Shown in pieces: positions 59,801 through 64,000 of a DNA stretch of 64,000 nucleotides (position 1 is the first letter of the stretch; each line of letters begins with the position of its first letter). The position numbers were made by a program, and so were the translations under genes. The notes beneath the pieces are model-generated. The model had not been told where the DNA came from and made no database searches. It worked only from the letters and a program-made list of their open reading frames with translations. Source of the DNA: Parietichytrium sp. I65-24A (taxonomy: Eukaryota; Sar; Bigyra; Thraustochytrida; Thraustochytriidae); contig BLSF01000048.1 of NCBI GenBank assembly GCA_012862575.1, positions 191,797 to 255,796 on the forward strand. The letters are read 5' to 3'.

Positions 59801-60363
59801 CCAACAACCAGTGGCACTGAATCAGCCCAAATTGTATTCTGCGAGATATACCTCACGTAGATTTCATTCGGATTTGGTGGTGAGAAAAAGCCTACCCCAC
59901 GAATTGTAATAATTTCTTTGCCGGCGTAATTGAAAATCCCTTCTTCTACAAACGCTGTGTTCCCGCTCTCGACCTCGGTGATGCTGAAGTTAGAATGTAC
60001 ATAGAGTGGCGCAGCCCTTAAGGCGCAAAGTGTCTCCGAGGACGTCCGATTATAAAGCTCTACCCCAAAGGACTCTTTCTCCGGCAGAGGCGTTTCGTCT
60101 ATTCTGAACACAACCTGCGTGCTCTCTACTTGCAGCGCCTCCGCATTCACTATAACCGTCTCGTTTGTGATGCTTATCAGTCTGCACCCAATCTCAGTTG
60201 TATCGCCGTGGATGCCGAATCCCTTCACCGCCACTTCCGCCCCGCCACTAGCTGAGACTGTAGACGGGACAAACGTTGTCAAATAGCAAGTCGATCCGAG
60301 CGCTGCCGGCGCCGTCAACACCGCCCACCCCACCGCCCACACAGCCGCTGCAGCTGCCTTCAT
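56842..60363 (-). CDS. TIG-Bmp-7TM class C-like receptor
   Basis: 1173 residues in one exon. A signal peptide (about 1-23, AAAAAVWAVGWAVLTAPAALG) is followed by two TIG/IPT-like beta domains (FVPSTVSASGGAEVAVKGFG; then KEIITIRGVGFFSPP to VLLSLDGGTTFSNALNV). From about residue 257 there is a Bmp/PnrA-type periplasmic-binding domain: KVGFVFFGPVNDFGWTMRLN, FDFVIAGSFGYSLQVYD, then LTGLVAGYELM and CVGYVAAYPIPEVQRGMNAF. A cysteine-bearing linker leads to seven hydrophobic spans (about 829-1100) in class C style (MQPLLVLCMAVGGILINLS). The cytosolic tail has about 75 residues. Bmp-domain receptors of this kind are known from Dictyostelium (GrlA-like). Bacterial Bmp proteins bind nucleosides, so a nucleoside-like or small ligand is possible. 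The receptor class is firm; the ligand is not. Confidence 0.9.
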   Translation of the reverse strand: MKAAAAAVWAVGWAVLTAPAALGSTCYLTTFVPSTVSASGGAEVAVKGFGIHGDTTEIGCRLISITNETVIVNAEALQVESTQVVFRIDETPLPEKESFGVELYNRTSSETLCALRAAPLYVHSNFSITEVESGNTAFVEEGIFNYAGKEIITIRGVGFFSPPNPNEIYVRYISQNTIWADSVPLVVGWLDLEDDTLVVKSKTPPIEYQKVWLDGCEDSRHPVKSEVCIPDLDFQVLLSLDGGTTFSNALNVTFGYVKPLKVGFVFFGPVNDFGWTMRLNEARNNLEETYGGRVNASIYFEDIPEGEFASYQSNKGSVLENGGIVSEYLEVDGELVYNNYYPAIAKFKDLCDQDFDFVIAGSFGYSLQVYDISEHYEGCHKEGDGSDSDLPYKTYFFGAGEYLTGSLLSIGFGKIYQMRYLTGLVAGYELMKKEEEAKKDGNTNQTLCVGYVAAYPIPEVQRGMNAFILGCREVFPNCVAKVIWSGTWHSEVLETEGAAFLWNVGKCHIITQHSDTVEPQLYYKKQGGVSIGYNQDVRALIGDSVLISALLNWLPILEYFIDSILLNEWRSESVWLGVDESAVQLSPYFSPRVMPDTQADILKRLAKLKEYKGDDAFRTIFCGNLRKRWVYRKADGGNMRQSGCGFQPVWDRLEETESVNYKHFRDASGDPITSEENLNEEACLYGFQFAGEALLSDAYPPALENSSVMVDEDMVFSDYLLDGIELFEAQSTLYGTIFNESNHGCFSDVGTLGDRFFSAVKEYPKCDGTQWKYSRGTCDAATMQSSIVYEWIVDEDTGEENMCGTDLDERGKYTTPATLPFVQFGPTCDYVAWGSTSATVALSLSAVGCLLHVIIILLISRLRAIKQVKEMQPLLVLCMAVGGILINLSTILYLGENTAAHCVTRVWSLNISFDVIFAFLWARIYRVFVLFSSMHSKMRHIVLRDTDTAKIALMLILFDVFILLCWTLMDRPVPTNVRTVLYDLPASGQGSIVFMSCASSSGAFSSATVTFKVLLVLSACYLVFASKKIPSSYVEHKFIIMGTYNTAIFSSIVLFATIITDYSPSTTIIIHSLGVSVGSVVVVGLIAFPRFGLSATVIDISQWSPTSASSKLGAIKPMQLTGSNSSKIKPLNFNDELKQSLSRQPQSSEFVNGTVACEGEETWADHSHKRVVT

Positions 60364-61470
60364 CGAGAACGACGGACCAGAGCTCCAAATTCAAACCCTA
60401 CAATTTCCTCTCCCTCACTGGGCCAGCAATCCGCCTCTATTGACCCAACTTTTCTCGGTCTCTCTCTCTCAGCGTCTCATGGATGGCGGACAGCCCGAGT
60501 CGTTGTTGCCGACAATCGCTGTTCAAGCGCTTTGCCCAACGCCAGAGCGTGCGCAGCGCACACTACCGCAAATCGCACGGCACTACACCGCAGCTTACAG
60601 ACTCTCCCAGCCTGTGGGACACGAATCAACTGGGTGGGTCCCAATGCGCCAAATGCGAACCTCGAGCTCCACAAAGCGTTCGTGTAGGCGGCGCCTGAAG
60701 TGCTGACGCACGTGGCTTACTTTTGTCTCTCTCTTCCCCTCCCTGTTTCCTTCCTTCCTTCCTTCCTTCCTTCTTTCTTTCGTTCTCAAAGCTGTCTCTC
60801 TAATTAACCGACGCGTACACTCACTGGTCACTTTGCCTTGCTTCTCTCTCTCTCAATCAATCAATCAATCTGTCTATCTATCTATCTGTCTCTCTATCTA
60901 TCCGTCCATCCATCTCGCTAACTCTCTATCTCTCTCTATCTCTCTCGCTCGCTCGCTTTTGACTCGTTGCTACTGTTTGCGTTTTGTGTTCTTCGAAGAA
61001 CCAAAATTCATAAGGACACTCTGCTCGTCTGTGCGTGCTGGGCTTCCAGCTTTCGCATGCTTTCGCTGGGTTTATGTCGGAGGTAGTACCGCCCGTAGAA
61101 CTAGTTTACGGAGGCGGTAAAGTTTGTAACGGTAACTTTTGGTTGGTGGCATTCGTTGATTGAAGTGGTTTCATCGGTTGGTTGATTGGTTGATTGGTCA
61201 TTGAATTCACTGTGAATGGAAAGTTGGAGTTGAGGATTGGGATGTTGGAGTTGAGAATAATAGATGGTTGAAAATTTGAAGGTTAGGAATAGGCTTTTCA
61301 AATTAATAGTCATGCGCCGGCGGCTACCTGAGGCGACCAGCGGCAGGAAGAACAACAGTGATTCAAGTCGAGAGGTTCGACACTGTATTAGAAGCACGAC
61401 GGAAGCAAGACATTCATTGTAAGGGAAAGGTGTTTGTTTGTTTGTTTGCTCGTTTGTTTTCTCAGTGACA
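60364..61470. other. receptor upstream region with pyrimidine microsatellites
   Basis: Carries CTCT near 60460, (CTTC)n at about 60747-60782, (CAAT)n/(CTAT)n at 60851-60950 and (TTTG)n at 61426-61460. On the receptor's sense strand the first of these are purine tracts. No gene is supported. Confidence 0.55.
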
Positions 61471-64000
61471 CATTTAGTGTGCTAACGGTTGTCGAGTGAT
61501 GTTAGCCGTCTCCTTCGCCTGTGCATATCACCCTTTACAAGGTCAAGTATTGGTTGAAGAAGCAATTGCTTGGGCAATGACGTCAAATTCTGTCGATGGC
61601 GATAAGACAACCAATACGCATCAAACATTCTGTATGCAAACGCACGCTAAACTTTGAATGACCATTTTTTCTTTCACGATGGTCTTCGCGCATTTCAACT
61701 TTTTGCACCCGATAAATGTGTACGCTTTCATTAATGCCTGCAAAAGCCGAGGCAGGTCGTTAATTGCTGTTCTGGCGAAGAGATCAATGAAGTTGCACTA
61801 GCAAGATGAAATTGCGTGCTCTGCTTTTAGCTTCAGCGTCTCTGCCTTCTCTTCAACAGTTTGCCACCATAAAGACTTGCCGAGTATCAAACTCTTCGAT
61901 AGGGTTTGTTTACGCTGCACTCGTGACCTCGTGGCTCCACTTGCACACACTTGGCTTGGTTTTTGCGGCCAAGCCTTCTAAAGTCCTTCTCAATTGTCAT
62001 GTGCGCAGAACTTCTGTTCAGTTGTCCCCATCATCGTTGCAATGAACCTGATAAATTTTTGCTTTGTGTAGGGCCTGAAATTTGCACCGCGTGATAATCG
62101 CCATCGAATTTGGTCCAAGCAACAGAGCACGAGTTCACTATCGCTTCATGGGACTCTTCAAGTTTCACTGACTGTTCTCCATAAGGGACAATTTTGACAA
62201 ACTATTTTGAGTGTCATTCTCGTGAAATACCAGTACATGCCCATCTTTAAAACGAAACCGCCCGATAAATGTTTAGAGCCCTTCCTGTTCTCATATTGCT
62301 GCCAGCCGCTCATTGAGTTCAATTTCATCTCTAAGTTTAGAGAGATATGCACCGGAACTGTTTGGGAGGCATTTTTTGAGTTCCAGAAACATAATTCATG
62401 GGTGATTAACATAAATCAGACTCTTGTTCTCGTAAAAGAACAATGGTGTGCACATAGAATCCGAAGACATTTTTACTTTCTTGAACTGCTTTTTCAGATT
62501 CTGACGACCTAGACGAAAACTCATAAAGGTGTTCACACGTTTATGGGCCATACATTCATTCACTTCTCGAGCACGGTACGTATCAAGTAATGAACATGGC
62601 GTCGCTGAGGCCTCAGCTCGCTCCCAAGCATAATTTTGTGCTTCTTCACAACTCTCTGTAAATCTATGAGATCTTCGAAAGCCACTCTATTCAACAACGT
62701 TGCTCACTTCGCCACGCCACAAAATTCAGTTCGTGATGGCCGAAGCGATAATCATCCATGCGCCTGATGAGCAAGTAAATTCGCGAGAGATTTTATCAGA
62801 ATTCAAAAGACGTGTCTAGTGCGAGAATTGGCTGAGCTCTTTCTCATAGCGGCGTCTTTGAATTACCTTTACGTGACGATGCCCGTAAAAGTGAGTTTAC
62901 TAAGGCGCGAGATTTGTGTACCACAGCTCGGACCTTCGCAACTATTTCTCCATCTCAAAAAATATTGGAAAGAGTGCGCGTTTCTGAACAAAAGCGTTAA
63001 TGGCAAGCGCAACGTCCCATATGTGAAGGCCAATGTTCCTGTTCTTGAGTTCACATCTTATGTGCAAACAGTGCGTATTCTCGAGACGACCCTTTGTTGC
63101 TAAGATTGAGGGATAAAATACAGAAACCATTGAGGTTCTTCTGCTCCTTGTCTTTCACTACCGGCGAAAAAAAGGTCCGACGGTTTCTCACAACAAATTC
63201 AAATTTTGCTTCACCAAATGGAAACTTTTTTTCTCCGCGTCTCCTCCTCTGAGATGCGGTTTGGCTTTGCTCCGCTGACGAGTCTCGTGTCTCGTAATGC
63301 CCCACTGCTCGTCGCTATGAGAACAAGTCCTTGCGCATAATTTCTTTCGGAGTCGGATTCTGACGTTCAAGAAGCGATGTCCGAGTCGCGCGAGAATGGG
63401 TGTGTTTTTGGATCGTGCGAATCCGGGACCATCGATGGCAAACATGAAGCTAGTCGCTCTCATTCAAAGCGCGTCTCCAAAATAAACGTGATCGTTGGCC
63501 GCACCCTGCTGACCAACCTTCCAACAACTACAGGTAGGACATCGATTCGAAGACTCTCCCCGGCGCACAGATTGTGGATCGCAGCTTCGCACAAGAAAGG
63601 GAGAATCAAAAGTTGTTGTGTAGAACGTGCTTCCGGAGGCACAAGACAAAGTTTTATTAGCCGATGGATGTCAATTTCTTGTAGGTCTTGACTGTAGAAC
63701 GAATTCCATCCGTTTCAGAGTGTCGAGGCTTGCTAAAATACAAGCTTCAACCGATCTCCCCAAAACCAACAGCAGCTTTCTCGAGCGGCCGCCGCTTTTG
63801 GATCAATTTGGACGCAGGAAAAAACACGAAAGAGTGGCGATTCGAGCGCAACATCGTGCAACTACAAGGACTACGCAGGAAACAGCCTTGGCGAGGTGGA
63901 GAGACTCCCGGGAACTTCAGCCGGTCTTTACCCTCGCCGGTTAGGATGCGGGTGTGCGAAGGCATTACCATTACTCTCTTTCTCTCTCTTCTCATTGGCC
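61471..64000. other. gene-poor right end
   Basis: Visibly more AT-rich than the rest of the window from 61650 to about 63300. Frames of 80-105 codons exist on both strands (62207-62512 plus, 62819-63103 plus, 63377-63691 plus, 63627-63944 plus), but none has a recognisable domain or clean context. It could hold eroded gene or element sequence, or the 3' part of a gene beyond the edge. I support no feature here. Confidence 0.4.

Noticed and set aside
62158-63130. Minus-strand frames that faintly recall piggyBac-type transposase words (GTLR, GGFVLKMG)
   Set aside because: The two words lie in the wrong order for that family, no catalytic acids can be placed, and no terminal inverted repeats are visible.

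Overview
The window is nuclear DNA of a single-celled eukaryote. Coding regions are long and mostly uninterrupted. The few introns have GT...AG ends with strong GTRAGT-like donors and mostly lie near gene 5' ends. A kinesin-9 (KIF9 type), a FAM47/ERICH6-like protein and a coiled-coil protein with a faint outer-arm-docking flavour point to a flagellate. A Rac GTPase, a WW/MyTH4 myosin and a class C-like receptor with a bacterial-type Bmp ligand domain suggest an organism with elaborate actin control and cell-surface sensing. My best guess, from gene content alone, is a stramenopile such as a thraustochytrid; nothing in the sequence proves this.

Layout, left to right: a gene-free 2 kb; spliced PDX1 (vitamin B6 synthesis); a PDZ-PX sorting-nexin-like protein facing a FAM47-like protein tail to tail; a spliced calmodulin-like EF-hand protein facing a spliced RCC1/EF-hand/LRR protein; a 1.7 kb gap with a roughly 75-base tandem repeat; a 2328-residue coiled-coil protein; kinesin-9 facing an LRR protein; a possible small spliced gene; an orphan polytopic membrane protein; VPS52 (GARP/EARP complex); a 3627-residue myosin on the minus strand; SPO11; a 961-residue coiled-coil protein facing a two-exon Rac; a 3.3 kb gene-free tract of odd composition; a ubiquitin-like/possible lipocalin protein; an unrecognised protein with degenerate EF-like pairs; a TIG-Bmp-7TM receptor; and a final 3.6 kb without a convincing gene.

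No operon logic applies. Broad themes are membrane traffic (PX protein, VPS52), cytoskeleton and cilium (kinesin-9, myosin, Rac, coiled-coil proteins), calcium (EF-hand proteins), surface sensing (the receptor) and meiosis (SPO11). Convergent neighbours are often packed closely, down to 12 bases between stop codons, whereas upstream spacers are longer and often carry purine-rich (GA) tracts on the sense strand.

The most striking item is the giant myosin. Between an apparently intact motor and a C-terminal MyTH4 domain it carries about 18 copies of a degenerate repeat of roughly 105 to 140 residues that I do not recognise. The TIG-Bmp-7TM receptor, the RCC1/EF-hand/LRR fusion, and the islands of TAG/CTA-rich, strand-skewed DNA between genes are the next most interesting. 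Many bacterial-style GTG or TTG starts at the open 5' ends of reading frames were rejected in favour of the first suitable ATG.
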